From Lachnospiraceae bacterium (GTDB lineage: Bacteria > Bacillota > Clostridia > Lachnospirales > Lachnospiraceae), in assembly GCA_910573755.1 (NCBI GenBank), contig CAJTBO010000015.1, positions 1 to 64,000 of the forward strand: DNA of 64,000 nt, given 5' to 3'. The notes beneath the pieces are model-generated. The model was not told where the DNA came from. It made no database searches and saw only the letters and a program-made list of their open reading frames with translations. Position 1 is the first letter of the stretch. Each line of letters starts with the position of its first letter. Positions 34,505 through 43,817 of the stretch are shown here, one piece after another. The translations under genes were made by a program, and so were the position numbers.

Positions 34505-34990
34505 ATGGCACAAAGAAGAACAAACACAAATACTCGCAGATACAATGTTCCGAGAAAAACAGCATATTTAGAGGGCAGCGCGGCAAGGCAGCTTCAGGAA
34601 GGTTATGATGTCAGGAAGGTGCCGAAGAGAAAGCGTCTCAGCAACACGACCAGAAAAAACAGGGAAAAGGCATTCCACATGAATCTGGGATATGTGCTCT
34701 TTTTATCACTGGCACTGGCTTTTGCCATGATAACATTGTGCGGTTATATCAATCTGCAGTCGGACATTACCAATCAGGTAGAGACGATCTCTGAAATGGA
34801 GTCCAGATATAATAATCTGAAACTGACAAATGATGAGGAATACAACCGGATCAACAGCAGGCTTGATTTAGAGCAGATCAAGGCGGTGGCGATCGGCGAG
34901 CTGGGAATGACCTACGCGCGGGAAGGACAGATCATCAGTGTGGAGGATTCGGAGACGGACTATGTAAGGCAGACGGAAGCGCTGGATTGA
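34505..34990 (+). CDS. ftsL: FtsL/DivIC-like division protein
   Basis: A 161-residue bitopic protein: a basic cytosolic N-terminus (1-58), one membrane helix (about 60-82, YVLFLSLALAFAMITLCGYI), then a coiled coil (about 85-125, VETISEMESRYNNLKLTNDE) and a short tail with IGELGMTYA. FtsL with FtsQ/DivIB recruits septal peptidoglycan enzymes. Sequence conservation is low in this family, so identification rests on topology and position between rsmH and the PBP genes. Confidence 0.8.
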   Translation: MAQRRTNTNTRRYNVPRKTAYLEGSAARQLQEGYDVRKVPKRKRLSNTTRKNREKAFHMNLGYVLFLSLALAFAMITLCGYINLQSDITNQVETISEMESRYNNLKLTNDEEYNRINSRLDLEQIKAVAIGELGMTYAREGQIISVEDSETDYVRQTEALD

Positions 34991-35132
34991 GGGGCGGCAG
35001 AAGAACGGCAGAATTATTGAGGGCTGTCGGGTGCGGCGGATGAAAGCGCCGGATTGAGCGGCAGCGCCGGTGACCGGAGAGGAAAACAAAGGATCCGGGC
35101 CGGGGCTGCGGAAAGAGAGATAAAGGAGAATA

Positions 35133-37397
35133 TTGTCTTTGTCAGAACAGGGAAGAAGAGAACGGAAAAAGATAAGATCTACGGAACGTAAATTCACATT
35201 GCGGATGCAGAAGAAGCTGGTGGTACTGTTTTTTTTGGTACTGCTGGCTTTCGTGGGACTTAGCATAAAATTGTTTTATATCGGAAAGGATAACGGGAAG
35301 GAATATGAGAAACAGGTATTGTCCCAGCAGCAGTATGACTCTATCACGCTGCCCTTTAAGAGGGGGGATATCCTGGACCGGAACGGCACGGTTCTTGCCA
35401 CCAGCGAGAGGGTTTATAACCTGATTGTGGACGCCAAGCTGGTGCTGGACAAGGAGGAATATCTGCAGCCTACGGTAAATGCGCTGCGAAGCTGTTTTCC
35501 CGGGATCGATCAGGCGGAACTGAACCGGTATCTGAATGATAATAAGGACAAAGATAAAAACCAGCGCGCTCAGTACAAGATTTTTTTAAGGCAGCTTACC
35601 TATGAGGAGATCGAGCCTTTCCTGAAACTGGAGGAAGACGAGAAAAAAGGCGCAAATATCAAGGGCGTCTGGTTTGAGAAGGAATATAAAAGATATTATC
35701 CGAACAATTCTCTCGCCAGTGATGTGATCGGATTTATTACGGAGGATAATAAAGGGACTTACGGACTGGAAGAGTATTATAATGATATATTAAACGGGAC
35801 AACCGGCAGGGAATACGGCTATCTGAACGACGATTCCATTTTGGAGAGAACTGTGAAACCGGCGGTGGACGGCTATACGGTGGTCAGCACCATAGATGCA
35901 AATGTACAGAGTATCACGGAAAAATATCTGAATAAGTTCATGGAGGACTATAAGGACAATTATACGGAAGGGGCAGGTGCCGATAACGTAGCCTGTATCA
36001 TGATGGAGGTTGATACAGGGAATGTACTTGCCATGGCAAGCGCGCCGGGATTTGATCTGAATGATCCGAAGGATATCAGTGCCCTGTATACGCCGGAGCA
36101 GATCGCGCAGATGGAAGCGGACGGCACGATCTATGATGCCTATAATCAGCTGTGGCGGAATTACTGTATCTCCGATACCTACGAACCGGGTTCCACGATC
36201 AAGCCCTTTACCGTGGCTTCTGCCATCGACTGCGGTGCGATCACCGGAAACGAAGTCTATCTGTGCACCGGAAAAAGGGAGATCGGCGGCTGGCCCATCG
36301 GATGCCATAATACCTTTGGAGACGGGGAACTGACCGTAAAACAGGCGGTAGAGAAGTCCTGCAACGTGGCGCTGATGTATATTGCCGAGGCGGCGGGAAA
36401 AAATAATTTCTGCGACTATCAGCACAGCTTCAATTTCGGGCTGAAGACCAATATCGATCTGGCCGGGGAGGCAAGGACGGTGGGCCTGATTTACACGGCG
36501 GACAATATGGGCCCTACGGAGCTGGCAACCTGTTCCTTCGGACAGGGCTTTAACGTGACGATGATACAGATGATCACCGGATTCTGCTCTTTGTTAAACG
36601 GCGGAAATTACTATGAACCCCATATGGTCAGCAGAATCGTCAGTCAGGATGGTTCCACGGTACAGACCATTGAGCCGAGAGTGCTGAAGCAGACGATTTC
36701 TCCGAGTGTCAGCGACACGATTATTGATTACTGCAACGGTGTCGTGACGGAAGGAACGGGTACTACCGCAAGGCCCGCCGGCTATGCCATCGGCGGAAAG
36801 ACGGGAACGGCTGAGACGCAGCCCCGTGATAATAACGAGTATGTGGTTTCCTTCATGGGATATGCGCCGGCGGATGATCCGCAGATCGCAATCTATGTGG
36901 TGGTGGACCGGCCCAATGTGAAGGATCAGGACGATGCGAAATTCGCCACCAGGCTGGTGCGCAGTATTCTGACGGAGGCTCTGCCTTATCTGGGGATTTT
37001 TATGACGGAAGAGGTGACGGAGGAAGAGCAGGAAGAACTGGACGCCCTGCAGCTGGAGAATACAAATTATTACAGGCAGCAGGCGGTATCCGGCAATGAC
37101 GTTTTACCGGAGGAGGCCGGAGAAGGAGCGGAAGGCGGCGAAGAGGGATCAGGAGAAGAAGGCGATGCCGGGCCGGATGACGGCGAAAACGGAGAGGAAG
37201 GCGCGGAAGGCGGCGCACCGGGCGAGATCTGGAAGACCTTTGAGAAAGATCCGGAGACCGGCAATTATATCGACCCGGAGACCGGGCACCAGATCGATCC
37301 GGACACCGGGCATGACCTGGAAGCAGGCTCGCTGATCGGTTCCCATGTGGGAGTGGCGGGTGGCGGCGTGCAGCCGGAAACGAAAGACCCGCGGTAG
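35133..37397 (+). CDS. Class B penicillin-binding protein (FtsI/PBP2-like)
   Basis: A 754-residue septal transpeptidase: N-terminal membrane anchor (about 27-49), dimerisation domain (60-240), and a transpeptidase domain with S354-TIK, SCN at 409-411 and KTG at 556-558. A tail of about 120 residues follows: a Glu/Gly-rich stretch and three DPxTG repeats (DPETGNYID, DPETGHQID, DPDTGHDLE). No PASTA domains. The start is TTG 35133 with AAAGGAG close upstream; TTG 35139 is an alternative. Crosslinks septal peptidoglycan with FtsW; the repeat tail has no known role. Confidence 0.88.
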   Translation: MSLSEQGRRERKKIRSTERKFTLRMQKKLVVLFFLVLLAFVGLSIKLFYIGKDNGKEYEKQVLSQQQYDSITLPFKRGDILDRNGTVLATSERVYNLIVDAKLVLDKEEYLQPTVNALRSCFPGIDQAELNRYLNDNKDKDKNQRAQYKIFLRQLTYEEIEPFLKLEEDEKKGANIKGVWFEKEYKRYYPNNSLASDVIGFITEDNKGTYGLEEYYNDILNGTTGREYGYLNDDSILERTVKPAVDGYTVVSTIDANVQSITEKYLNKFMEDYKDNYTEGAGADNVACIMMEVDTGNVLAMASAPGFDLNDPKDISALYTPEQIAQMEADGTIYDAYNQLWRNYCISDTYEPGSTIKPFTVASAIDCGAITGNEVYLCTGKREIGGWPIGCHNTFGDGELTVKQAVEKSCNVALMYIAEAAGKNNFCDYQHSFNFGLKTNIDLAGEARTVGLIYTADNMGPTELATCSFGQGFNVTMIQMITGFCSLLNGGNYYEPHMVSRIVSQDGSTVQTIEPRVLKQTISPSVSDTIIDYCNGVVTEGTGTTARPAGYAIGGKTGTAETQPRDNNEYVVSFMGYAPADDPQIAIYVVVDRPNVKDQDDAKFATRLVRSILTEALPYLGIFMTEEVTEEEQEELDALQLENTNYYRQQAVSGNDVLPEEAGEGAEGGEEGSGEEGDAGPDDGENGEEGAEGGAPGEIWKTFEKDPETGNYIDPETGHQIDPDTGHDLEAGSLIGSHVGVAGGGVQPETKDPR

Positions 37398-37445
37398 GGC
37401 GCATATTTTTTGATGTTCAGGCATAAAGTATAACAAGATAAATAT

Positions 37446-39254
37446 ATGGTTTTCTTTATGTCCAACAAAAATAAGACTTATAACAGAAAGAAAGTCGTAG
37501 CGTTGTTTTTTTTCTGTGTGATCACGTTTTTTCTGCTGTTTGTGAGGCTGATCCAGCTGATGATCTTTCAGTCCGCGTATTATACGGATAAAAGTGTGCA
37601 GCTTCATGAAAGAGAGCGCTCCATCAAAGCCGCAAGAGGGCGGATACTGGACAGAAACGGCGTGGTGCTTGCCGATAATAAGACGGTATGTACGATCTCG
37701 GTGATCCATTCCCAGATCGAAGATGAGGAGGCCGTGATTTCATTTCTCTGTGAAGAGCTGGAACTTTCCGAGGAATATGTCAGGAAGCGGGTGGAGAAAT
37801 ACTCATCCATGGAGAGGATACGCAGCAATGTGTCCAAAGAACTCGGAGACGAGATCCGGGAGGCGGATCTGGCGGGGGTGAAGGTGGATGAAGACTATAA
37901 AAGGTATTATCCCTATGACGCTCTTGGATCCAAGGTGCTCGGGTTTACGGGCGGCGACAATCAGGGGATCATCGGCCTTGAAGTGATCTATGACGAGTAT
38001 CTGAGCGGGGAGGAGGGGATGATCCTGACCCTGACCGATGCCGCGGGAATCGAGATAGAAGCCGCCAGTGAACGAAGGCAGGAGCCGGTGCCGGGAAACG
38101 ACCTGGTCGTCAGTCTGGACTATAATATCCAGAGTTATGCCACCCAGCTCGCAAAGCAGGTTATGGCGACAAAGGAGGCCGACAGGGTATCGCTGATCGT
38201 GATGAACCCGAAAAACGGGGAGATCATGGCGATGGTGGATGTGCCGGAGTTTAACTTGAATGAGCCCTATACGCTGACGCCGGAATATGAGGCGCTGCGT
38301 GCAAAGGAGGAAGCCAGAAAGCAGGCGGCCGCATCGGATGAAACATCCGGGGAGGCGCCGCCGGAGGAGCAGAAGACACAGGAGGAACTGAAGCAGGAAA
38401 AGCTGAACGGGATGTGGAGGAACGGCTGCATCAATGATACCTATGAGCCGGGTTCCACCTTTAAGGTGGTCACTGCAGCCGCGGCTTTGGAGAGCGGCTG
38501 CGCGACACTGGCGGATACCTTCAGCTGCCCGGGCTTTATCGTTGTGGATGACAGAAGGATACGATGCCACAAGGTGGGAGGACATGGAGCGGAAGATTTC
38601 ACAAAGGGAATCTGCAATTCCTGCAACCCGGTATTTGTCACGCTGGGGCTCCGGATCGGCGCGGAACGCTATTATGATTACCTGAAACAGTTCGGGCTTC
38701 TGGATAAGACCGGCGTGGATCTGCCCGGGGAAGCGGGAACGATCATGCATCAGAAAGACGCGGTCGGAAATGTGGAACTTGCCACAATGTCCTTCGGCCA
38801 GTCTTTTCAGATCACGCCGCTGCAGCTTGCAACTACGGTATCTTCTATTATAAACGGCGGGAAACGTATAACGCCTCATCTGGCAGTGCGGGCCGTGGAT
38901 GCGGAAGGAAATCAGGTGGAAAGCTTTGAAAAAGAGGCGGGCAGACAGATCGTATCCGCGGAAACTTCCGGGACGATGCGGATGCTGCTGGAAAAGGTGG
39001 TTTCCGAGGGCGGCGGCGCAAAAGCGCAGGTCGAGGGCTACAGGATCGGCGGAAAAACAGCCACAAGCCAGACGCTGCCCAGAGGGAGCGGCAGATATAT
39101 CGCCTCTTTCGTAGGATTTTCGCCGGCGGACGATCCGGAGGTTCTGGCACTGGTGGTCATCCATTCGCCGCAGGGAACTTATTATGGCGGGCAGATCGCC
39201 GCACCGGTGATTCGGCAGCTTTTTGAAAATGTGCTTCCTTATTTGGAAAAATAA
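37446..39254 (+). CDS. Class B penicillin-binding protein (SpoVD-like)
   Basis: A 602-residue transpeptidase: membrane anchor (about 19-39), dimerisation domain, and catalytic motifs S337-TFK, SCN at 392-394 and KTA at 537-539 in place of the usual KTG. A charged low-complexity insert (about 280-318) precedes the active site. In sporulating Clostridia a second class B PBP beside FtsI is often SpoVD, needed for spore cortex; that assignment is by context. No convincing ribosome site precedes ATG 37446 or ATG 37458. Spacing of 48 bases suggests one operon with the upstream PBP. Confidence 0.82.
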   Translation: MVFFMSNKNKTYNRKKVVALFFFCVITFFLLFVRLIQLMIFQSAYYTDKSVQLHERERSIKAARGRILDRNGVVLADNKTVCTISVIHSQIEDEEAVISFLCEELELSEEYVRKRVEKYSSMERIRSNVSKELGDEIREADLAGVKVDEDYKRYYPYDALGSKVLGFTGGDNQGIIGLEVIYDEYLSGEEGMILTLTDAAGIEIEAASERRQEPVPGNDLVVSLDYNIQSYATQLAKQVMATKEADRVSLIVMNPKNGEIMAMVDVPEFNLNEPYTLTPEYEALRAKEEARKQAAASDETSGEAPPEEQKTQEELKQEKLNGMWRNGCINDTYEPGSTFKVVTAAAALESGCATLADTFSCPGFIVVDDRRIRCHKVGGHGAEDFTKGICNSCNPVFVTLGLRIGAERYYDYLKQFGLLDKTGVDLPGEAGTIMHQKDAVGNVELATMSFGQSFQITPLQLATTVSSIINGGKRITPHLAVRAVDAEGNQVESFEKEAGRQIVSAETSGTMRMLLEKVVSEGGGAKAQVEGYRIGGKTATSQTLPRGSGRYIASFVGFSPADDPEVLALVVIHSPQGTYYGGQIAAPVIRQLFENVLPYLEK

Positions 39255-39308
39255 GTTTATAATCGATAGGTACGATTATAATAAATAAGCTAAAGAGAGG
39301 CTGTAGTC

Positions 39309-40265
39309 ATGAAACAAACTGTTATTTTACCGGTAATCATATCTTTTGCGATCAGTGCCCTTCTGGGACCGGTCATCATTCCATTTCTGCGCAGGCTGAA
39401 GGTCGGGCAGACGGTCAGGGATGAGGGACCGAAGGAGCATCTGAAAAAGAACGGTACCCCGACGATGGGAGGCATCCTGATCATGATAGCGGTGGTCATC
39501 ACCTCGCTCCTTTATGTAAGGGATTTTCCGAAGATCATCCCGATCCTGTTTTTAACGCTGGGTTTTGGGCTGATCGGTTTTGTGGATGATTATATCAAGG
39601 TGGTGCTGAGGCGTTCCATGGGGCTTCGGGCGTGGCAGAAGATGCTGGGACAGTTTGTCGTGACCGGGATCTTTACCTATTATGTTATCAATTATACGGA
39701 TGTTTCCCTTGCCATGAAAATTCCGTTCTGGGCAGATCATTATCTGGATTTCGGTATCTTTAACATACCGGTGCTGTTCTTTATCGTGATCGGAACCGTA
39801 AACGGCACCAACTTTACGGACGGGTTGGACGGTCTGGCGTCTTCCGTGACGGTGATCGTTGCCACCTTTTTTACGGTGGTAGCCATTGGAGTGGGCAGCG
39901 GCATCGAGCCGATCACCTGCGCGGTGGTGGGAGCGCTTCTGGGATTTTTGTTATTTAATGTATATCCGGCAAGTGTGTTTATGGGAGATACGGGTTCTCT
40001 GGCGCTGGGGGGCTTTGTGGCGGCAACCGCCTATATGCTGCAGATGCCGCTCTTTATCGCCATTGTGGGCTTTATTTATCTGATGGAGGTGCTGTCGGTC
40101 ATCCTGCAGGTGGGCTATTTTAAGATGACCGGCGGAAAGCGGATCTTCCGGATGGCGCCGATCCATCATCACTTTGAGCTGGGCGGCTGGTCGGAGACGA
40201 GAGTGGTGGCGGTATTTTCCATTGTGACAGCCCTTCTGTGTCTGGTGGCATATCTGGGGATCTGA
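39309..40265 (+). CDS. mraY: Phospho-N-acetylmuramoyl-pentapeptide transferase
   Basis: A 318-residue, ten-helix membrane enzyme that joins UDP-MurNAc-pentapeptide to undecaprenyl phosphate, forming lipid I. The conserved DEGPKEHLKKNGTPTMGG segment, the Asp-rich FVDDYIKV, NFTDGLDGLA and the PIHHHFEL motif are all present. Full family length, with ATG 39309 preceded by AGAGAGG. Located between the PBPs and murD as usual, except that murE and murF are absent. Confidence 0.96.
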   Translation: MKQTVILPVIISFAISALLGPVIIPFLRRLKVGQTVRDEGPKEHLKKNGTPTMGGILIMIAVVITSLLYVRDFPKIIPILFLTLGFGLIGFVDDYIKVVLRRSMGLRAWQKMLGQFVVTGIFTYYVINYTDVSLAMKIPFWADHYLDFGIFNIPVLFFIVIGTVNGTNFTDGLDGLASSVTVIVATFFTVVAIGVGSGIEPITCAVVGALLGFLLFNVYPASVFMGDTGSLALGGFVAATAYMLQMPLFIAIVGFIYLMEVLSVILQVGYFKMTGGKRIFRMAPIHHHFELGGWSETRVVAVFSIVTALLCLVAYLGI

Positions 40266-40372
40266 GACGGCACGGGGAACATACGGGAAAAGGAAAGCGG
40301 CATCCCGTGCAGGCGTGCCCCGTAAGGGGCGGCGCGGCAAAAGCGGCAGAAAAATAGAAAGGATAAAATGTT

Positions 40373-41773
40373 ATGAAACTGGCAGAGAAAAAAGTATTGG
40401 TGGTGGGCTGCGGGAAAAGCGGTATCGGCGCCGCCGTATTTTTGGTGGGGGAAGGAGCCTGTCCGGTTTTATTTGATGAAAATGAAAAGCTGACAGAAAA
40501 AGAGGTAAGAGAGCATCTTGCGGAAAAAATAAGAGAACTTGCGCCCGCCGGAATCGACGGGACAAAGGTGGAGGTGGTCCTGGGGAAGCTTCCCGGGGAG
40601 AAGAGGGATCAGACGGAACTTCTTGTGCTGAGTCCCGGCGTCCCGGTGGATACTCCCTTTGTGGAAGCCTTCCGGCGAAGAGGGATTCCCGTGTGGGGAG
40701 AGATCGAGCTGGCTTACCAGAGGGAGCGGGGAAAGGTGATAGCGATCACCGGAACGAACGGAAAGACCACTACGACCACGCTGGTCGGTGAGATCATGAA
40801 GCGGCATTTCGAGACGTCCTTTGTGATGGGAAATATCGGTTACCCCTATACGGATATAGCGGATAAAACAACAGAGGATTCCGTCACGGTGGGGGAACTC
40901 AGCAGTTTCCAGTTAGAGACGATAGAAAGCTTCCATCCGAAGGTATCGGCGGTCTTAAACATTACGCCGGATCATTTAAACCGCCATCATACGATGGAGA
41001 ACTACATAGAGGCGAAAAATAATATCACAAAAAATCAGGATAAAGGCGACTTCTGCATTCTGAATTATGAGAATGAGGATACAAGGAAACTGGGGGAAAA
41101 GTGCCCTGCACAGGTTCTGTATTTTTCCTCGGCACGCAGGCTGGAGGAAGGCGTTTTTCTGGAAGGGGAGGAGATATATCTTGCCCGGAACAAAAAAACG
41201 GAACGTTTGATGAGTATTCACGAGATGCAGCTGGTGGGTATCTGTAACGTGGAGAATGTGATGGCTGCCGTCCTGATAGCGGAAGCGATGGAGATCCCGC
41301 GGGCGGAGTATCTGGAGGTGATCAGAACCTTCAGGGCTGTGGAGCACCGGATCGAATTCGTGCGGGAAGTAAACGGCGTTGCCTATTATAACGATTCCAA
41401 AGGAACCAATCCGGATGCGGCGGTGCAGGCGATCTACGCCATGAGCAGGCCTACGGTCCTGATCGGGGGAGGGTACGATAAGGGAAGTTTATACGATGAA
41501 TGGATAGAGGCTTTTGCGGGAAAAGTAAAATTTCTCGTGCTGATCGGACAGACAAAGGAAAAAATTGCAGCCTGTGCAAAGGCGCATGGATTTGAAGATT
41601 TTGTTTTTGCAGAAAGCTTTCAGGAAGCCTTCGAAATATGTACAAAGCATGCGGCGTGCGGAGATGCGGTACTGTTGTCTCCCGCCTGCGCAAGCTGGGG
41701 AATGTTCCCGAATTATGAAGAGCGGGGCAAACTTTTTAAAGAGTTGGTATATCAGATAAAAGAAAGGGAATAG
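40373..41773 (+). CDS. murD: UDP-MurNAc-L-alanine D-glutamate ligase
   Basis: A 466-residue Mur ligase that adds D-glutamate to UDP-MurNAc-L-Ala. The N-terminal Rossmann-like domain has VVGCGKSGIGAA; the central ATPase domain has ITGTNGKTTTTTLVGE, NITPDHLNRH and the C-terminal domain has YNDSKGTNPDAA. The stop codon is followed at once by the ATG of the ftsW gene, indicating tight coupling. Usual family length. Confidence 0.95.
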   Translation: MKLAEKKVLVVGCGKSGIGAAVFLVGEGACPVLFDENEKLTEKEVREHLAEKIRELAPAGIDGTKVEVVLGKLPGEKRDQTELLVLSPGVPVDTPFVEAFRRRGIPVWGEIELAYQRERGKVIAITGTNGKTTTTTLVGEIMKRHFETSFVMGNIGYPYTDIADKTTEDSVTVGELSSFQLETIESFHPKVSAVLNITPDHLNRHHTMENYIEAKNNITKNQDKGDFCILNYENEDTRKLGEKCPAQVLYFSSARRLEEGVFLEGEEIYLARNKKTERLMSIHEMQLVGICNVENVMAAVLIAEAMEIPRAEYLEVIRTFRAVEHRIEFVREVNGVAYYNDSKGTNPDAAVQAIYAMSRPTVLIGGGYDKGSLYDEWIEAFAGKVKFLVLIGQTKEKIAACAKAHGFEDFVFAESFQEAFEICTKHAACGDAVLLSPACASWGMFPNYEERGKLFKELVYQIKERE

Positions 41774-42958
41774 ATGGCAACCAGATTCAGAACCGTCCAG
41801 GGCGGCATACGGCAATCGAATAACGAACCCTATTTTGATTACAGTCTGTTGTTTACGGTTTTATTTCTGATCGCGTTTGGGCTGATGATGATTTATTCGA
41901 GCAGTTCTTATAAAGCGAATCTGGATTACGATGACAGCGCGTATTTTTTGAAAAAACAGCTTGTCGCGGCGCTGTTCGGCATCGCAGGCATGGTTGTGGT
42001 ATCCCGGGTTCCTTATCATGTCTGGGAGGGGTTTGCGGTACCCGCCTATATTGTGTCGGCGGTTTTGATCGTGCTTGTAAAGACGCCGCTGGGAATTACT
42101 TCCCATGGCGCCACAAGATGGATCAAGATTATGGGATTTTCCCTGCAGCCGGCGGAGGTGGCAAAGCTGGGGATGATCATTTTTCTGGCATGCCTTGTAT
42201 GTAAGATGGGGAAACGGATACGGACTACAAAGGGGCTGTTTGCGCTGCTTATACCGCCGGGCATTATCGCGGTGATGGTCTGGAAGATCACGCAGAATAT
42301 GAGTTCCGCAATTATTATACTGGGGATCGCGATGCTGATGATCTTTGTGGCAAGTCCGGATTATAAAAGGTTTGTCATTATGGCGCTGGCAGGCAGCAGT
42401 GTTATAGCGCTGGCGGTCTTTGCCATCGTCAAGATGGCGGAGTCCCCCGAAATGATGGAAAAACTGGAGTTCCGCGGCCTTCGTATTCTGGCATGGCTGA
42501 ACCCGGAAGCTTATGCGGACGGAAAGGGCTTTCAGACCCTGCAGGCACTTTACGCCATAGGCTCCGGCGGTATTTTCGGAAAAGGACTTGGAGAGAGTAT
42601 CCAGAAACTGGGATTTTTGCCGGAAGCCCAGAACGATATGATCTTTTCGATCATCTGTGAGGAACTCGGGCTGTTCGGAGCCGTTGCGGTGATCCTTTTG
42701 TTTCTGCTTCTGATCTGGCGGTGTATGATCATTGCCAACAATGCGCCCGATCTGTTCGGAGCGCTGCTGGTGGTGGGGGTTATGGGGCATCTGGCGATCC
42801 AGGTTATTTTGAATATTGCGGTATGCACCAGCGTGATCCCGAATACCGGTATTTCCCTGCCCTTCATCAGCTACGGCGGATCGTCCGTCATGTTCCTTCT
42901 CGTGGAGATCGGGATCGTGCTGAACGTGGGCAGAAGCATCAGGTTAAAAGATCTATGA
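41774..42958 (+). CDS. ftsW: FtsW/SpoVE-type lipid II polymerase
   Basis: A 394-residue SEDS-family membrane protein of about ten helices, the glycan polymerase partner of the class B PBPs. Recognisable are FGLMMIYSSSSYKAN near the N-terminus, GATRWI, the catalytic-loop Asp region in AEVAKLGMIIF, and IPNTGISLPFISYGGSSV at the end. Whether it acts in division (FtsW) or cortex synthesis (SpoVE) cannot be settled from sequence. It abuts murD and overlaps ftsQ by ATGA. Confidence 0.9.
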   Translation: MATRFRTVQGGIRQSNNEPYFDYSLLFTVLFLIAFGLMMIYSSSSYKANLDYDDSAYFLKKQLVAALFGIAGMVVVSRVPYHVWEGFAVPAYIVSAVLIVLVKTPLGITSHGATRWIKIMGFSLQPAEVAKLGMIIFLACLVCKMGKRIRTTKGLFALLIPPGIIAVMVWKITQNMSSAIIILGIAMLMIFVASPDYKRFVIMALAGSSVIALAVFAIVKMAESPEMMEKLEFRGLRILAWLNPEAYADGKGFQTLQALYAIGSGGIFGKGLGESIQKLGFLPEAQNDMIFSIICEELGLFGAVAVILLFLLLIWRCMIIANNAPDLFGALLVVGVMGHLAIQVILNIAVCTSVIPNTGISLPFISYGGSSVMFLLVEIGIVLNVGRSIRLKDL

Positions 42959-43710
42959 AAAAGCAGAAGACGGTGTATTTAAAAAGATATCTGGGACTGA
43001 AGATCGGCATCTCGGTTACTGCGCTGTTTCTTCTTATTCTGTTCGGGGCATGCTATTATATTGTGACGACCTATTCCGTAAGCACGGTCTATGTGGAGGG
43101 AAACGCGCATTATACGGATGAAGAGATCGCGGATATGATTATGGTCGGGCGGCTGGGGCATAACTCCATCTATCTGAATTTTAAATACCGCAGCCGGGAA
43201 ATGGAGGATATCCCCTTTGTTTCGGCGATAGAGGTGGAGATCCTTTCGCCGGATACGGTGCGGATCAGAGTGTATGAAAAGTCCTTTGCGGGGTATGTCT
43301 CCTATCTGGGGCGGTATATGTACTTTGACAGGGACGGTACGATCGTGGAAAGTTCCGAGATGCAGACGGCGGGCGTGCCGGAGGTGACGGGGCTCAAGTT
43401 TGACCATGTGGTGATGTATGAAAAGCTGCCGGTGGAAAATGAGGAGATTTTTGCGCAGATCCTGGATATTACCCAGTCTCTTGACAAATACGGGCTGAAT
43501 GCGGACAAGCTGTTTTTTGACAGGGAGTATAAAGTGACGCTTTATTTTGAGGGGGTCAGGGTGCAGATAGGGGATAACAGCAGTATCGACGAGAAGTTTT
43601 CAAGGCTGAAGAGCATTCTGCCGGAACTTGCCGGGAAAGAGGGCGTACTGCAGATGGAAGGTTTTACAACGGATTCCAAAATTATCCCTTTTCAGGAAGA
43701 CAAAAATTAA
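42955..43710 (+). CDS. ftsQ: Cell division protein FtsQ/DivIB
   Basis: A 251-residue bitopic protein: cytosolic tail (1-14), one membrane helix (about 15-37, GISVTALFLLILFGACYYIV), a POTRA domain (about 40-110, VSTVYVEGNAHYTDEEIADM) and the FtsQ beta domain. It stabilises FtsL/DivIC at the septum. ATG 42955 overlaps the ftsW stop (ATGA); an upstream frame in the same register is a shadow of ftsW. Full family length. Confidence 0.9.
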   Translation: MKKQKTVYLKRYLGLKIGISVTALFLLILFGACYYIVTTYSVSTVYVEGNAHYTDEEIADMIMVGRLGHNSIYLNFKYRSREMEDIPFVSAIEVEILSPDTVRIRVYEKSFAGYVSYLGRYMYFDRDGTIVESSEMQTAGVPEVTGLKFDHVVMYEKLPVENEEIFAQILDITQSLDKYGLNADKLFFDREYKVTLYFEGVRVQIGDNSSIDEKFSRLKSILPELAGKEGVLQMEGFTTDSKIIPFQEDKN

Positions 43711-43739
43711 ATTAAAAAATTGTCTTGCGGTAAAAAAAG

Positions 43740-43768
43740 TTGTTGATAATTTGAAGATTACATTATAT
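43740..43768 (+). promoter_or_regulatory. Possible ftsZ promoter
   Basis: TTGTTG (43740-43745), 17-bp spacer, TTATAT (43763-43768), 49 bases before GTG 43818. Moderate match only. Confidence 0.4.
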
Positions 43769-43817
43769 GATAGATAAGATAAGGATAAGGCTTAGTGGAG
43801 AGCAAGGAGGAATACCT

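Noticed and set aside
37803-39164. 453-codon minus-strand ORF
   Set aside because: Antisense shadow of the second PBP gene, whose catalytic motifs are all in the plus frame.
41861-42790. 309-codon minus-strand ORF
   Set aside because: Antisense shadow of ftsW.
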